64,000 nt of DNA from Ovis canadensis (GCF_042477335.2 NC_091250.1:133955384-134019383); one strand, 5' to 3'. Positions 12,541 to 24,300 are shown, counted from the stretch's first letter. Notes: generated by a model not told the origin, from the letters alone. Translations and numbers: made by a program.

Positions 12541-13885
12541 CCACACAGCCACACACTCAGCCACCCCACCAGCTGCACCCGGGACCCAGGCAGCACACAC
12601 AGCATACAACCACACTGACACACACACAGCCACCCACACACACAGACACACCACACACAGGCACACCACACACAGGCACACACAGAGACGCACACAGAGC
12701 CACCAACAGTAGCCACACACACAATAGCCCCCACACACAGAGCCACCCCCGACAACACACAACCACACACAGACACACCACTCAACCAACCACACACAGG
12801 CAAACAAACACAACCGCATACATACACAACCACAGGCACACACAGAGCCACCAACAGACACACACACAGCCACCGACACACACAGACACACCACACACAG
12901 ACACACCACACACAGGCACACACAGAGACGCACACAGAGCCACCAACAGTAGCCACACACACAATAGCCCACACACACAGAGCCACCCCCGACAACACAC
13001 AACCACACACAGACACACCACACAACCAACCACACACAGGCAAACACACACAACCGCATACATACACTACCACAGGCACACACAGAGCCACCAACAGACA
13101 CACACACAGCCACCCACACACACAGACACATCACACACACACCACACACACACCACACACACATAACTACTCACTGGCACATACAACCACCCCATAGGCA
13201 CACAAACACTATCACACACAACCACAGACACACACATCGAACCCCACAAACCACCATAATCACCTACAGATACACAAACACAACCACACACACAAAACCA
13301 GACATGCACACAACCACACACACAACCACCCACAGGTGTACACACATACAACTACATGCAGACACACACAGCACAGAAACACACACACACACAGACAACC
13401 GCCCACAGGCACACAAACACAACCACACACACAAAGCCACAGACATGCACACAACCACCCACACCCACACACACACAACTACATGCAGACACACACAACA
13501 ACCACACACAGGCACACAAACACAACCACATACACAAAACCACACACACAGCCACAGCCACACACAGCCACCCATAGAAACACACACAACCAGACACACA
13601 CACACAACCACTCACAGACACACAGCTACCCACAGGCACACACACATACAAACACCCACAGACACACACAACCACAGACACACACACAACCACCCACAAG
13701 CACACAAAGACTATCACACACAACCACAGACACAACCACACACACAAAGCCACAGGCATGCACACAACCACCCATAGACACACAACCACACACACACACA
13801 ACTACATGCAGACACACACAACAACCACACACAGGCACACAAACACAACCACATACCCAAAACCACACACACCACACACAGAACC
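12541..13885. repeat. CA-rich satellite-like tract with 240-bp tandem duplication
   Basis: About 1.3 kb of CA-dominated sequence (TG on the minus strand). It is not a plain (CA)n but a patchwork of CACA, ACCACA, AGCCACC and AACAC motifs. A block containing gagacgcacacagagccacc recurs exactly 240 bp apart (12684 and 12924), so the stretch from about 12640 to 13120 is a two-copy tandem duplication. Another block starting actacatgcagacacacac recurs near 13350, 13478 and 13801. Long open frames here are repetitive His/Thr or Cys/Val strings and are not genes. The tract ends about 160 bp upstream of the CPLX1 acceptor at 14044. Confidence 0.95.
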
Positions 13886-14043
13886 GCAGCACAGAGGCCT
13901 GCAGGAGCCCTCGTGCAGTCGCACCCCGACAGCCCCAGCCTCCTCCGACCCACACTGGAGGCCGCCGCCCTGCTGGGCCAGCGCCGCCGAGGGCGCAGGG
14001 CAAGAAGCCGGGCCTGGCCTGACTCCCGCCTTCCTGTGCCCAG

Positions 14044-14219
14044 GGGCCACCAAGGACATGGGCAAGATGCTCGGGGGCGACGAGGAGAAGGACCCTGACG
14101 CCGCCAAGAAGGAGGAGGAGCGGCGCGAGGCGCTGCGCCAGGAGGAGGAGGAGCGCAAGGCCAAGTACGCCAAGATGGAGGCGGAGCGCGAGGCCGTGCG
14201 GCAGGGCATCCGCGACAAG
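14044..14219 (+). CDS. CPLX1: Complexin-1, penultimate coding exon (residues 11-69)
   Basis: Complexin-1 is a small cytosolic presynaptic protein that binds assembled SNARE complexes, clamps spontaneous vesicle fusion and supports synchronous release. This exon encodes [20 protein letters not shown] near its start, then the accessory helix (about residues 26-47) and most of the SNARE-binding central helix, including Arg48, Arg59 and Ile66. The acceptor is cag before 14044 and the donor is AAG|gtgggc after 14219. The first two bases complete a glycine codon begun upstream (phase 1 intron) and the exon ends in phase 0. The 176-bp length equals 2 + 58 codons, which fits the family structure. Compared with the human and rat proteins as I remember them, residue 38 is Arg instead of Gln and residue 44 is Glu instead of Ala. 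CPLX2 is less likely, because the exon has [13 protein letters not shown] rather than the CPLX2 form. The exon for residues 1-10 was not found in the window. Confidence 0.97.
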
Positions 14220-15842
14220 GTGGGCGCGGCGGCGGCTCGGCACCGGGGGCCGGGGCGGGCTGGGGGTGCTGCCTGCGGGAGGGCTGGGCGAAGCCGGGCT
14301 GGGCCGCCGCCCGCCCTCCTCCGAGGCTCGCAGAAGGGACCTCGCGGAGGGCCCCCCGGGGAGGGGGCGGGCGGGGGAGATCCCGCGTCCCAGCGCGCGC
14401 GTCTGCACACACTCACCGGGCCTGGGGCTCGCCCTGCGGTCCGAGTCCTCCTGGCTCCGGTGGCGGGGGCTGGACCCCTCCTCCCAGGATCCCGGGCTGG
14501 CGTGCTGGCTTCTGTAGGACAAGCTCCCGTGGCTGCCCCCAGGACTGCCCCCAGGGACTTGGAGGGCAGGCCCTTCTGGAGAGGAGAGGCAGGGCGGCCA
14601 GGGGCTGGCCCACCGGCGGGCTGCAGGTGGGTGAATCGTCCTGGGCTGGAGGATGCCCCTGACCCCGCCCGGGTGGGCCTTAGGCCCCTGAGGTGAATGA
14701 CAGGGTGTTGGGGGGCAGGTCTGTGGCTGTGTGGGCTGGCTGGGGGTGGGCTGGGAGCTCGAGGTCATCTTTCCAGAACCCTCTGGCACCTTCCTCTGTG
14801 TGCACGGCATGCGCACACACCCGGCCGGGACCCGAGGCCAGAGCAGGGGCAGACATGGGAGGCTGTCAGCTGCGGGCCCCAGGGGCCTGTCCACTGCCCA
14901 CCCTCAGGTGCCCACCCAGCTGTGGGTCGGAAGGGCAGGCATGGGGCAGCTGCTCCTGCCTCTTCCAGGGTGGGCCGGCCTGCAGGCCAGGTGGAGAAGC
15001 AAGGGCCCTCCCCAGGGCCCCACGATGTCCTGAAGCACGTGGCCTCCCACGGTCCACAGCGTCTTGGGCCTTGAGCACCACTCCTGGGTCCACACGGGCC
15101 AGGCCTCTCCACCCAGAGACCTGGGGGGGGGACTCAGTTTGGGGGTGCTGCCTCTCAATTCTGTCCTGCTCCCCCTGACACTCCCATCTCTGGGCCCTGA
15201 GGGAAGTGTTTCCAGACACTGGCTGAAGCCTGTGGGAGGGGACCGGGCATGGGCAGAGGGGTCGTCCAGAGGGCGTCTCCACAGTCCCCAGCCCCTCCCT
15301 CCTGCCTGGTTCGCAGGGCCTCTGCGATGCGGACACAGGCGGGCGCCTGCAGGTCTCTGGGCCCACGGGGGCCCCCATGCTGATGGAGGGTGGGGTGCAC
15401 CCTGGTGTCCCGTCACTGGTCACTGGACACCTTTCTGGGCAGAAAGTTCAAGTTGATTGTGCTGGGGCAGCAGCTGATGAGACCCTCACCCCCAGGACCA
15501 ACCGCAAGACTTTCAGAGCCTTTTGGGGAAGGGCCAGGAAGAGCACACAGACAGCAGAGAGGGAGGCAGCCATGGGCGGGGAGGGGCCAGAAGGCAGAGA
15601 GACAGCTCAGGCATTCTGCCTGTAATAGGAAGCCCCTTCTGCCCCTCCCCTCCTCAGACTGTCCAGCGGCCCCATCTCCCTGGGGCTCCAGCCCCAGGGG
15701 CGTGGGGACACTGCCCCTCAGGGCTCCCACTGCCCCAGGGCCTTTGCTTGGCTGCTGCGCTCTGGGGCTCCCTGAGGCCCCGCCGCCCTGCCGCCTCTGC
15801 GCTCCTCTCCTGCCTTCCTCGCTCCTCACCGGCCTTCATCTG

Positions 15843-16047
15843 GGAGCATGCCTGCGCACTCGGTTGCGTCCAGCTCCCTGCGATCCCGCCAGGCTCCTCT
15901 GTCCGTGGGGTTCTCCAGGCAAGAGTACCAGAGTGGGTTGCCTTTTCCTCCTCCAGGGATCTTCCCGACCCAGGGATCAGCCTCAGTCTCCGGTGTCCTC
16001 CTGCTTTGGCAGGCAGACTCTTTACCGCTGAGCCACCTGAGAAGCCC
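15843..16047 (-). repeat. Bov-tA SINE
   Basis: Reverse-orientation copy. The minus strand starts near 16047 with a gggcttctcaggtggctcag head, then 'cggtaaagagtctgcctgcc', and ends near 15845 with the 'gcaaccgagtgcgcaggcat' tail. It is more diverged than most Bov-tA copies here. Confidence 0.85.
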
Positions 16048-17448
16048 CCCTCCTCTGACACACACTTCTCACTGGGTTGCTGCTCACTGTCCATCCCCTG
16101 CAGGGAGGGCAGGGACTCTGACTGCACTTGGCCTTGCATGCTGAGCAAACGAGTGAGTGAGTGAACAGGCATCAGCTCCAGCGTCCTTTTCTTCCTCAGG
16201 GAACCGAGTGGCACTCACAAGTCACAAAGTGAGTCCCAGTGAAAATGGAGGGTGTGTCCCCACCCTGAGGGCAGCTCCATGGGAGGCCAGGGGGCAGGGC
16301 GACCCTCACCACCCCCACCCTCAGGACCCCAGCTTCCAGGGCGACCGCACGGAAGGCTGCAGCCTTGGGCAGAGCCCCACGGCCCCCTAGCCTGGTGCCC
16401 CGGGGGTCGCTTGGACAGTGGTGCTGCTTCCCCAGACGAGCATCACCCCCATCTGGGACCCCCGTGGGTGGGCTGAGTGCCTCTGCTTCTGAACTGCCTC
16501 CACAGACCCCAGGCCGCTTCTGGACCCTGGCAGTCCCCAGACCCACCGCGGCTCCATCAGCCACGGTGGGCGGTCTCCCTGCTGGGCCCAGGCCTCCTTC
16601 CTGGGCACGTCCAGGGTCTGGTCTCACCCGCCCATGGGGCACGATGGTGTCTGCTGAGTTCAGTTGCCTGGGCAGGGGTCAGAGCTGGGCCCCACCCCAC
16701 GCAGGGGCTGGGGCCGCAGTTTCCTTACCAGCCCAAGCCCAGCTTCTGCGATCCGAGGATGAGGCGGGACGAGGGGGCCAGGGCTTGGTCCTTGGGGGCA
16801 GCCTGCAGGGAAGGTGTGGTGTGTTGGGGAGCATGCCGACACACGCAGCTGAGTCTGACAGGTGGGGGCCAGGCCTGTCGGTGTTCAGGGGAGACAGGCT
16901 GATGATGAGTGCCCCCATTCATGGGTCGGAGGCAGCTCAGGGTCTGATGCACTCTGGATGTTAGAGCCCCAAAGCCCCAGGTCCTCACAGCCTCAGTGTT
17001 GGTCTCCAAGAATTTGGTTACCTCCTTCAAGGAGCCTCCAGCTCAACAGAGAGGAGCCCGCTCTGCCCACAAGACCCTAGAGGTGGACAGCGCGGCTATG
17101 GAAGGACAGGCTGCCCCGGCCATCCAGGGTGGGGGTCACCACTGCCCTCTCTCCCCAGACATCCTGACGATGAGCTCTGCGCCTGGAGCCCCCTACCCAC
17201 CGACGAAGCCCCCCATCACATCCCCTGGCCCTGCCTGGTCCCCCGTGGCTGCAGAGCCCTTCTCAACCTGGCCTTCCAAGGTGACCCCCTCCCGCCCCCC
17301 TGCCCCCACAGGTGGGACCCCTGACCTTTTGGGGTGGTTCCCCCAATGGCCCTCGCTGGCCCCCAGGCCCCAGACCCACTTCCTGCAGCCCCTTCCTGGT
17401 GTCTGGGGTGGGGTGCCCCATGGGGTGCCCCATGCCCCCACCCCCAAC

Positions 17449-17530
17449 CTCACAACCTGAAATGTATCCAGATATTGCCAAACATCCCCTGGGGTCAAAA
17501 TTGCTCCAGTTCAGAACCACTGATTTAGAG
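17449..17530. mobile_element. MER5-type (hAT-Charlie) relic
   Basis: The blocks 'gatattgccaaacatcccc', then 'ggggtcaaaattgctccag', then 'tcagaaccactgattta' follow the order of the MER5 non-autonomous hAT element terminus. Confidence 0.55.
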
Positions 17531-19477
17531 AAATTTTTGAGGTTTTTGGCCAAGCAATCACTTAGAAAGGAATATAAAAGTATATCCCTAAGACAACTCT
17601 ACTGGTCAAGGAAGAGAGTGGGGGTCCCTCACACGGAGGCCGAGGGGTCACGCCAGGCCGCGTGCCCCGGCTCCCTGGGGGAACCTCATCTGCATCCGGG
17701 CTCCTGGCCTCTGCGGGCTGGTGGGTGGTGCCTCCCCCCACCCCATGCCCGCCGGCCCGCGCGTAATGACGTCATGACACACTGCGCGGGTCCAGGTCGG
17801 GGGAGACTGGCCGCCTGTGTCATCTGGTCCCTGCTTCCTGGTCTGCACCCCCGCCTTCTGGTTTACACTGCGGCCATCAGTGACTCTGAGCCAGAACCAC
17901 CCTCCAGCAAGCGCTGGGCTGGCGAGTCCTGGTCGACCCAGCCCCCCCTGGCCCAGGTTTGCGCTGAGAGTAACAGGTGTGGGCACATTGCTGACTCTCA
18001 CCGTTAGGGAGCACTGCTTTGCCCAGGGCGCTGGCAGCCTGGGCTCCCTCCGGGCCTCAGTGGTACTGTCTCAGTGGTTGAGGAGGATGGAGGGAAGGGG
18101 TTGGGCTGGGGGAGCTGGGGGAGGGGTGGGGTTTCAAACAGGCGCTCAGCCAGACCACATCAAAGCCAGGCCCTGGGAGTGACCCCAAAGAGTAAAGTGG
18201 CCCTCAGGTCTGCCCAGAGTGGCTTAGGGTCAGAATGGCTTTTAGCCTCAGTGGAGCGACTGACTTGGGGCCCGGGGTCTCCTTCCTGGACCCTAGAGGG
18301 GAGGACCGTGACACAGACCCCTCCCTGACCCCCTGCCTGACCACACACCCTGTGTTCCTGCCCTTACGTGTGTGTCCCCTTGTCACCCGCCTGTTCCGCC
18401 AGCATCACGTGCTCCCCTGAGCGCGTGTGTGCACCTTTGCTGAGTGTGGGGGGTGGGGGGCTTTGGCCACCACGGCCTCCTAGGTCCAGCGCACATACCT
18501 GCGCCCCAGTTGGGGACAGACGTCCTGCAGCTGCGGGAACTGCTGGACTCTGTGCCTCTGGCTGGAGGGAAGCTCCCTCTGGTCTGACCTAATTCCTGGT
18601 GGTGTGTCTCTCCGCCCTGCGCGTCCCTCCCCCCGAGTCAGGGCACCGCCCTCTGTGGTGACCCAGGAAGAGGAATGTGCCCCTTGGAGCGGCTGCAGTC
18701 TGGCTGGCTCGTTGACTCTGCCCTGGGCTGACCTGGCATCCGTGCTCAGTGGGGAGGCCCTCTTGGTCAGTTGCCCTGAGCCCTCCCCCAACCCCGGAGA
18801 CCCTTCCCAAGCTCCTGACTTGTCCAGGGTTCAGAGGGGCCTTTAGACCACTAGGGCCCCTGCTGAGGAGGGTGGCCAGACCCCTTACCCCTCCTTCCTC
18901 AGTGCCCAAGGGCCCCATGCTGTAGTCTGGTCACTGCGGCCAGGAGCCCGGCTTCCTCCTGTTAGATTCTGCTGAAGAGCCCTTGCCCCCCACCCCCGCT
19001 TGAAGCCCCCCACAACCTCGAGGGAGGAGATAATGGGTGCAGAGCAAGCCACCCCCCTAATCTGGAAGCAGAGCGAAGGGTCTTCTTGAGGACCAGGGTG
19101 CCCCCTCCACTGCCCTCCGCTTCCTTCAGGAGGAGCTGGCGAGGAGAGATGAGCGGGCCTGGGGACCCTTCCCGGGGCCAGCAGCCCTGGGTGGCGTGCT
19201 TCCTGGTACTCTCTCTTTGCCGGCATCAAAGCCTCTGCTTGCGGACATTCCGTATTGTGTAACCCAGGACCTCAGACCTGACCAAGGCGCCCCCTCCTCA
19301 GCTCGGGTGGGTCCTGAACTCTGTCCCCAGCCCATCAGGCCAGCACGGCCCCACCTGGTCCCACCAGTCCTAGGGGAGGAAGTCTTGCCCTGGTCTCGTG
19401 GCCTCCTCATAGGCTTCAGGGCTTTGTTGGTCCAGGAGGGCTGCTGAGGGTGCTGAGGGGCCTTGGGGTGAGGTGTT

Positions 19478-19835
19478 AGTCTCCTAGAAATTAATTTTCT
19501 TGGTTCTGGAGGCTAGCAGTCCCAAATCAAGATGTTGGCAGGACTGTTCTCCCTCTGAAACCTGTAGGCGAGAATCCCCTCTTCGTTTCTGGGGGCTTCT
19601 GGCATTGTTTGTGTCCTTGGCTGGTGGCAAGGTGGTTCCCAAGGCTTTATGTTTTCTTTTTCTACTCTGTGTGTACTTTTCTTTTACAGAGAAGCTCTGG
19701 ATTTAGAGTGCAGGGAGGTCTTCTCTCTATTCTTACCTTAATTACACCTGCAGAGACCCTGTTTCCTAACAAGGTCACATGCTGAGGTTCCAGGTGACAT
19801 GAATTTGGGGCGACTCCTTTCAATCTGAGGGGAGA
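19478..19835 (-). mobile_element. MaLR/ERVL-type solo LTR fragment
   Basis: The plus strand shows 'ttcttggttctggaggctag', 'aatcaagatgttggcagg', 'ttaattacacctgcagagac' and 'caaggtcacatgctgaggtt' in the order seen in the complement of mammalian MLT/MST-type LTRs. It is noncoding and old. Confidence 0.6.
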
Positions 19836-20231
19836 TTTTGGAAAGGGTTGGGGACAGAGAGATACGCAGGAAACCAGAACTGGGGGCGCTCGGCGGTGCC
19901 CAGGGGCGTTGCAGAGGGCACACCTAGGTAGGGTTCGAGGACACCCACCTGGAAGTGACCGCGGGACACGGGGCGAGCAGAGTGCCCCTCCGGGGGCTGG
20001 GGCTTCTTGGCGGCATCCGAGGATGCTTGGCATAACAGTGTGGCTTCACGTCACCGGACGGAGGATCTGGGCCCGTGGGGCCGGGCTGACACCGCCCGGG
20101 TCCCCGGGAGGCGGGGCCGCAGGAGGGCGGGGCGCGGGCCGGAGGGTGGCCTCGCCCCGTCAGGCGCCGTCCCGGGCGGGCGGGCGGGGCGGGGTCGGGG
20201 CCCGCGCGCTGACCCGCCGCCCTCCCCGCAG

Positions 20232-20429
20232 TACGGCATCAAGAAGAAGGAGGAGCGTGAGGCCGAGGCCCAGGCCGCCCTGGAGGCCAACTCGGAGGGC
20301 AGCCTGACGAGGCCCAAGAAGGCCATCCCGCCGGGCTGCGGGGACGCGGCGGAGGAGGAGGACGAGAGCATCCTGGACACGGTCATCAAGTACCTGCCTG
20401 GGCCGCTGCAGGACATTTTCAAGAAGTAG
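20232..20429 (+). CDS. CPLX1: Complexin-1, terminal coding exon (residues 70-134)
   Basis: The exon encodes Y70 (the last residue of the SNARE-contacting central helix, [10 protein letters not shown]) and the glutamate/alanine-rich helix end. The conserved [17 protein letters not shown] segment, an acidic patch and the C-terminal amphipathic motif [17 protein letters not shown] follow, then TAG at 20427-20429. In complexins 1 and 2 the C-terminal helix senses curved vesicle membrane. There is no CAAX box, which excludes CPLX3 and CPLX4. The 65 residues match the usual length (134 in total). The acceptor ccccgcag ends at 20231 and phase 0 matches the upstream exon. The penultimate hydrophobic is Ile (DIF) where I recall Met in human, and the acidic stretch reads DAAEEEDE. 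Confidence 0.97.
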   Translation, partial: YGIKKKEEREAEAQAALEANSEGSLTRPKKAIPPGCGDAAEEEDESILDTVIKYLPGPLQDIFKK

Positions 20430-21945
20430 CGCCCGGGCTGAACAGCAGCCCGCCCCGCGCCCACCCCGGTCCCGCCCTCCGCGAGGCCCCCGAAGAGCCG
20501 CCGGGAGCAGATCGCAGCCCCGCACGCCGATATAAGCCATAGCCCTAGGTCCATCCGCCCCGTCGCCCCCTCGCGCCTCGGGAGTCTCCGCCCACCTCGC
20601 AGCCCACCCGCCCCCAGAGCCGCCCCGCCACCTGCGGAGGCGCGCCCGGCCCCCCACGGCTGCTGCCTTCTGTGCCGGAGACCTCGGGGGGACAAGCCCC
20701 CTGCTCTTCGGGCAGCGGGTGCGCTGGACTCGCCCCCAGACCCCGGAAGCCCCTCTCGCTCCGCCCGCTCCGCCCACCCAGCAGCGCCCACGGCCGGGAC
20801 CACCGAAAGGGTCCGCGTTGGTGGACGCCTGCCGAGCCCAACTCAGGAGCACAGCCATAGTAGGGGGTGCGGTTGGGAGCCGGGGCGGGGGTTCGGCCGG
20901 GACGCCCCTCCTAAGCGCCCCACCCCTCACGCTCGGGTTGCTGAGCCTGCCTGTCCTGGTGGCCTGGCTGCCGCCGCTCTCCATGTCGCCCTTATCCTCT
21001 TCATGCGCCTGTCTGTCCCGGCCGAAGCCTCTGGAAGGCTGAGCTTCGGGGCCGGTTCTCGCAAAGGGAGGCAAAGCAATAGGCTTGGGAGGACCCTCTC
21101 TGACCTCTCTCCCCCCCACCCCAGAGCCCGCGGGCCCAGGGAACCCATCCCTTTGCCTGCCCGCTGCCTCCTGCCCCTCCGAGGCTGCTGGGGCTGGGGG
21201 TGCCTGCAGCCTCGGGGCACCCGCAGCGTCTCTCAGAACAGGGAGGCGGCCCGGAGCCCGGGGCCGAGCGCTGCGCGCCGGCCGCAGTGTGTAGCCCGAA
21301 GACCAGCCCCGACCCTCAGCCGCCTCCGCCCTGCAGGCCCTCGAAGGGGCGTCCCAGCCGCCAGCCCAGCCGGCTCCCCGGGAGCGGCCGTGGGCCTCCC
21401 AGCGCTCCCCCGCCCTCCTTGTTTAATTTGCATCACAATATGTTGAATCTCAGGTAAATGAGGTCTTCTGTCTGTGAGGAGTTTTATCTTGACAGAAAGC
21501 TTGTCACCTGGGTCCCCAGGGCCCTTTCTGTCCATATAAATTTTCATCCTGTCCAGTGTCCGGGCCAGGGGCGCGGCCTCCCCCTCTCCTTAGAGAAGCC
21601 ATATGACTAGACGGCAATACTGGCCCCTGGCGCCCTTGTCCCCCGCCGTCCACCGTCCCGTGGTCCCGCCGCCCACCCTGCGCCCCGGCCCCTCCAGGCT
21701 CCGCGTCTGTTTTTAACGCCTGTTTCCACACTTTAAAAAGCCAGCTCTGAGCAGTCTGGGCCTCCTCTGGTAGAAACTCGCATCCTGTCCCCAGCGCGCG
21801 GGGCGCCCTCGCGCCGAGCTTAGTACAGACGTGGGCGCCCTCCGTCCGTCTGTCCCGACGCCTGCGCCTCCGCCTGCATGTCGGGGCCGCTGCCTGTGTT
21901 CTCTCCGGATGGAGTCACAGCCAATAAACTCCACAGTGATTTCAC
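20430..21945 (+). other. CPLX1: CPLX1 3' UTR
   Basis: It runs from the stop codon to the polyadenylation site inferred from AATAAA at 21923-21928. Most of it is very GC-rich. An AT-richer patch at about 21415-21560 stands out. I see no transposon inside it. The length of about 1.5 kb is plausible for complexin-1 mRNA. Confidence 0.8.
21923..21928 (+). terminator. CPLX1: CPLX1 polyadenylation signal AATAAA
   Basis: A canonical hexamer in 'cagccaataaactccac'. It is the only clear AATAAA I see between the CPLX1 stop and the loss of UTR-like sequence. Cleavage is expected about 15-20 nt downstream. Confidence 0.8.
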
Positions 21946-21949
21946 GCCT

Positions 21950-23699
21950 TTGGCCATTTTGCCTCTGGAGTGCGTTCCCTGGGAGGCGATGGGGGCGGTG
22001 TCCCGGCGGGAGGGCAGAGCCCCGCCAGCTGCCAGGCTCCCTTTGGGCTCTGCTGCTTGACCCCATGCCCTGCCAGACGGGAGCACCTTTTCCTTTCGCC
22101 GAGGCCGAGGCAGAGCTCCTGCTACCCCAGACACACACATCCGGCCCCTTCTCCCTGAGGTCCTCCGGGCCAGAGTCGCCTCCACCTGAAATGCAGCCCC
22201 TCCCTCAGTGCCCCCCACCCCAGGCCTCCTGCACCGCACACCCTGGGCCGGGGGTCCAGGTCTCTCCGTGCTGGCCACACCTTGGGCCCAGTGAGAGGCC
22301 TCTGCGTCCTGTCCGTAGAGGCAGAGGCCTGACGAGATGCCTGCGGGAACCGCTGGCTCTGTAAGCCTGACCCCGAGAGGCCGTGGCCACTTATGTCCCC
22401 AGAGTGACCCTGTTTGACATCCATACCTGGGCCTTCTATCCAGGAGGAGGGTACCTGTGACCCTCCTCACACTGCTGGGTGATGAGAATGCATGGGCGCC
22501 TTCCAGCAAAACCTGCCCAGTCTCAGCAAAAGAAATGTCACATTCTCCCCTCCCCACCCAGCTGTGCCCAGAATACCGTCCTGGGCCCACTGCCCCTTTG
22601 CCTCTACCTCAGAACGGGGACAGAAGCCTTTGTAGCCAGCTCTGGCTTTGGGATCTTCAAGCCACCATCCCCAGCATGGCTGGTCTCAGTAGGGCACCCC
22701 AAAGTGCCCCCTCCATCAGCCTCCACTCCCCTACCTCTATCCTCCTCCTCCCGACCCCCAACCTGGCCTGGACTCATCTTGGTCCTAAGCGATGACTCAG
22801 ATGTGCTGGTCACCTGAGTTGCCTTCCCTGGGAACCCCAGGCAGCCCTTCCCTAGTGCCTGGGGGGGCAGACCCCTTAGCATCCTGAGGACTCTGGGGAG
22901 AGGCGCTCGCTCACTCCAGGTTGCTGAGCCCCTGTGAGTGCAGAGCTCCTCTAGGGCCTGGGGTAGCGGAGGTCCTTCTTCCTGGGACTGACTGCTCCGA
23001 CGGCAGGAGACAAATGGTGAACACGTAGGTGGCGAGTTCCTTCTGAGGAAACTGAGGAGGATAAGGGGCAGAGAGGATGGTGAGAGTGGTTATTTCACCT
23101 CTGAGGAGGTGAGGTGTGCAGACAGACCCCAAGGAAGAGAGGAGAAGCCCTATGGGACCCAGGCAGGAACAGCAGTGCCAGGGCCCCGAGTCAGGAGCTG
23201 GCTGAGCACTTCAGAGTGGCCATGGGGACTCCGGCTGACCGCGGCCTTGCCCCTGGGCTTGCTTTAGGACCACGCCGCCTCTTCTGGAGTCCCTTTCCTT
23301 TTAGGACATTTAGCTCTGTTTTGACAAAGCAGAGCACGCTTTGATACCTGCCCCTCCAGAGCTGTCCACTCTGCGGGCAGCCAGCCCTGGGCAGCGCTCT
23401 GCTTGGATTTGCTGCCTCTCCTCGCAGGCGCCCTGGTCATCAGCCACTTAACTATCAAGGCTCTCAGGGCACATTTTTAAAGATCTGGCAATTAAGGACC
23501 ATTTTGTCTAGTTGCGCTAATCCGCAGCGACACGATCCTGCTGTCCACAGTCGCAGCCAGCGGGGCTCGGTGAACCCTGGGTCTGGGCCACCTGTCCGCT
23601 CAATTTGGAATCTGCTGCACTCCTGCCTCAGGCGGTTCCCGTCAGGTCTGAAAGGAGGGGTAGCCTCTGGGGTGAAGGCTGGGTCCTTGGAGCCGGGCT
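21950..23699. other. Intergenic, nothing recognised
   Basis: Moderately GC-rich sequence downstream of CPLX1. I find no coding exon, no recent SINE and no LINE that I can name. Confidence 0.5.
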
Positions 23700-23989
23700 A
23701 GTACTTGGCCGAGGGGCGGGGTTGAGGGGTCGAACCGAGGGGGCAGGTTTGGGCAGAACTTGGGGCGGTGGTCGGTGGTCGGTGGTCGGGATGGGATGGG
23801 GGTGAGAGTCAGGCTGGGCCGGGCCGGGGGAGGGATGCGAGACGCCGGGCTGTGGGGCCGAGCCGGGAGCGGGACTGGGGATGGGCTCGGGCTGCGTCAG
23901 TGCCTGGCCAGTGTCGGTCAACGTCTACGCGGTCCGGAGGGTGGAAAGGTCTCAAGGCAGGACCCAGAGCCACTCGAACCGGTGCGGAG

Positions 23990-24300
23990 TCCTGGCGCCT
24001 GGGCCCCTCCCCGCCCCTACCATCCCTAGGCCCCTCCCCTCCCACCCCTAGGCCCCGCCCACAAACAGGCCCCTCCCATCCCTAGGCCCCGCTCCTCCTC
24101 GCCTGGCTGTCCTGAGCCAATCAGCGAGTGCCGGGTAAGGCCGCTGCGATTGGCTCCGAGAGGGTCACGTGCCAGAAGCCTGGCTAATCCGAGCCCCCGA
24201 AACGAGAAAGCCGGAAGGGCGGCCCGCGGAAGGTCGGGGCGGGCATTTAGGCTCGGCGCTCGGGATCGCTCGCTGGGCCGGGCTGACCGCGTGAAGAGTG
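23990..24300 (+). promoter_or_regulatory. Orphan CpG-rich promoter-like block
   Basis: A dense set of housekeeping-promoter elements in a CpG-rich block. These are GC boxes near 24053 (ccccgcccac), CCAAT at 24117-24121, an inverted CCAAT (ATTGG) at 24149-24153, a GTCACGTG E-box at 24164-24171 and an ETS-type CCGGAAG at 24211-24217. A GC-rich stretch with no TATA box follows. No known gene starts here: CPLX1 and PCGF3 both end toward this interval. A strong-looking splice donor at 24541 on the plus strand suggests rightward transcription, but the paired CCAAT boxes would also suit bidirectional activity. Confidence 0.6.

Larger units (their letters stand above)
14220..20231 (+). other. CPLX1: CPLX1 last intron
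   Basis: A 6.0-kb intron with a gtgggc donor and a ccgccctccccgcag acceptor. It is GC-rich and relatively poor in transposons. I recognise one SINE, one short DNA-transposon relic and one LTR (listed separately) and no additional coding exon. The frame of the upstream exon stays open to 14696, which in DNA this GC-rich can occur by chance. Confidence 0.9.

Noticed and set aside
12448..14022. Very long open frames encoding Cys/Val-rich or His/Thr-rich repeats on both strands
   Set aside because: They are direct translations of the CA/TG tract. Several frames are open at once, composition is purely repeat-driven, and the CPLX1 exon frame crosses only the edge.
1..14043. Search for the first CPLX1 coding exon (residues 1-10)
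   Set aside because: I found no sequence coding for the expected N-terminus with a donor in the right phase. It most likely lies left of the window.
13758..14696. CPLX1 exon frame extending upstream and downstream as one 312-codon frame
   Set aside because: The acceptor at 14043 and donor at 14220 are clear and the next exon joins in frame. The extensions are CA-repeat and GC-rich intron translation.
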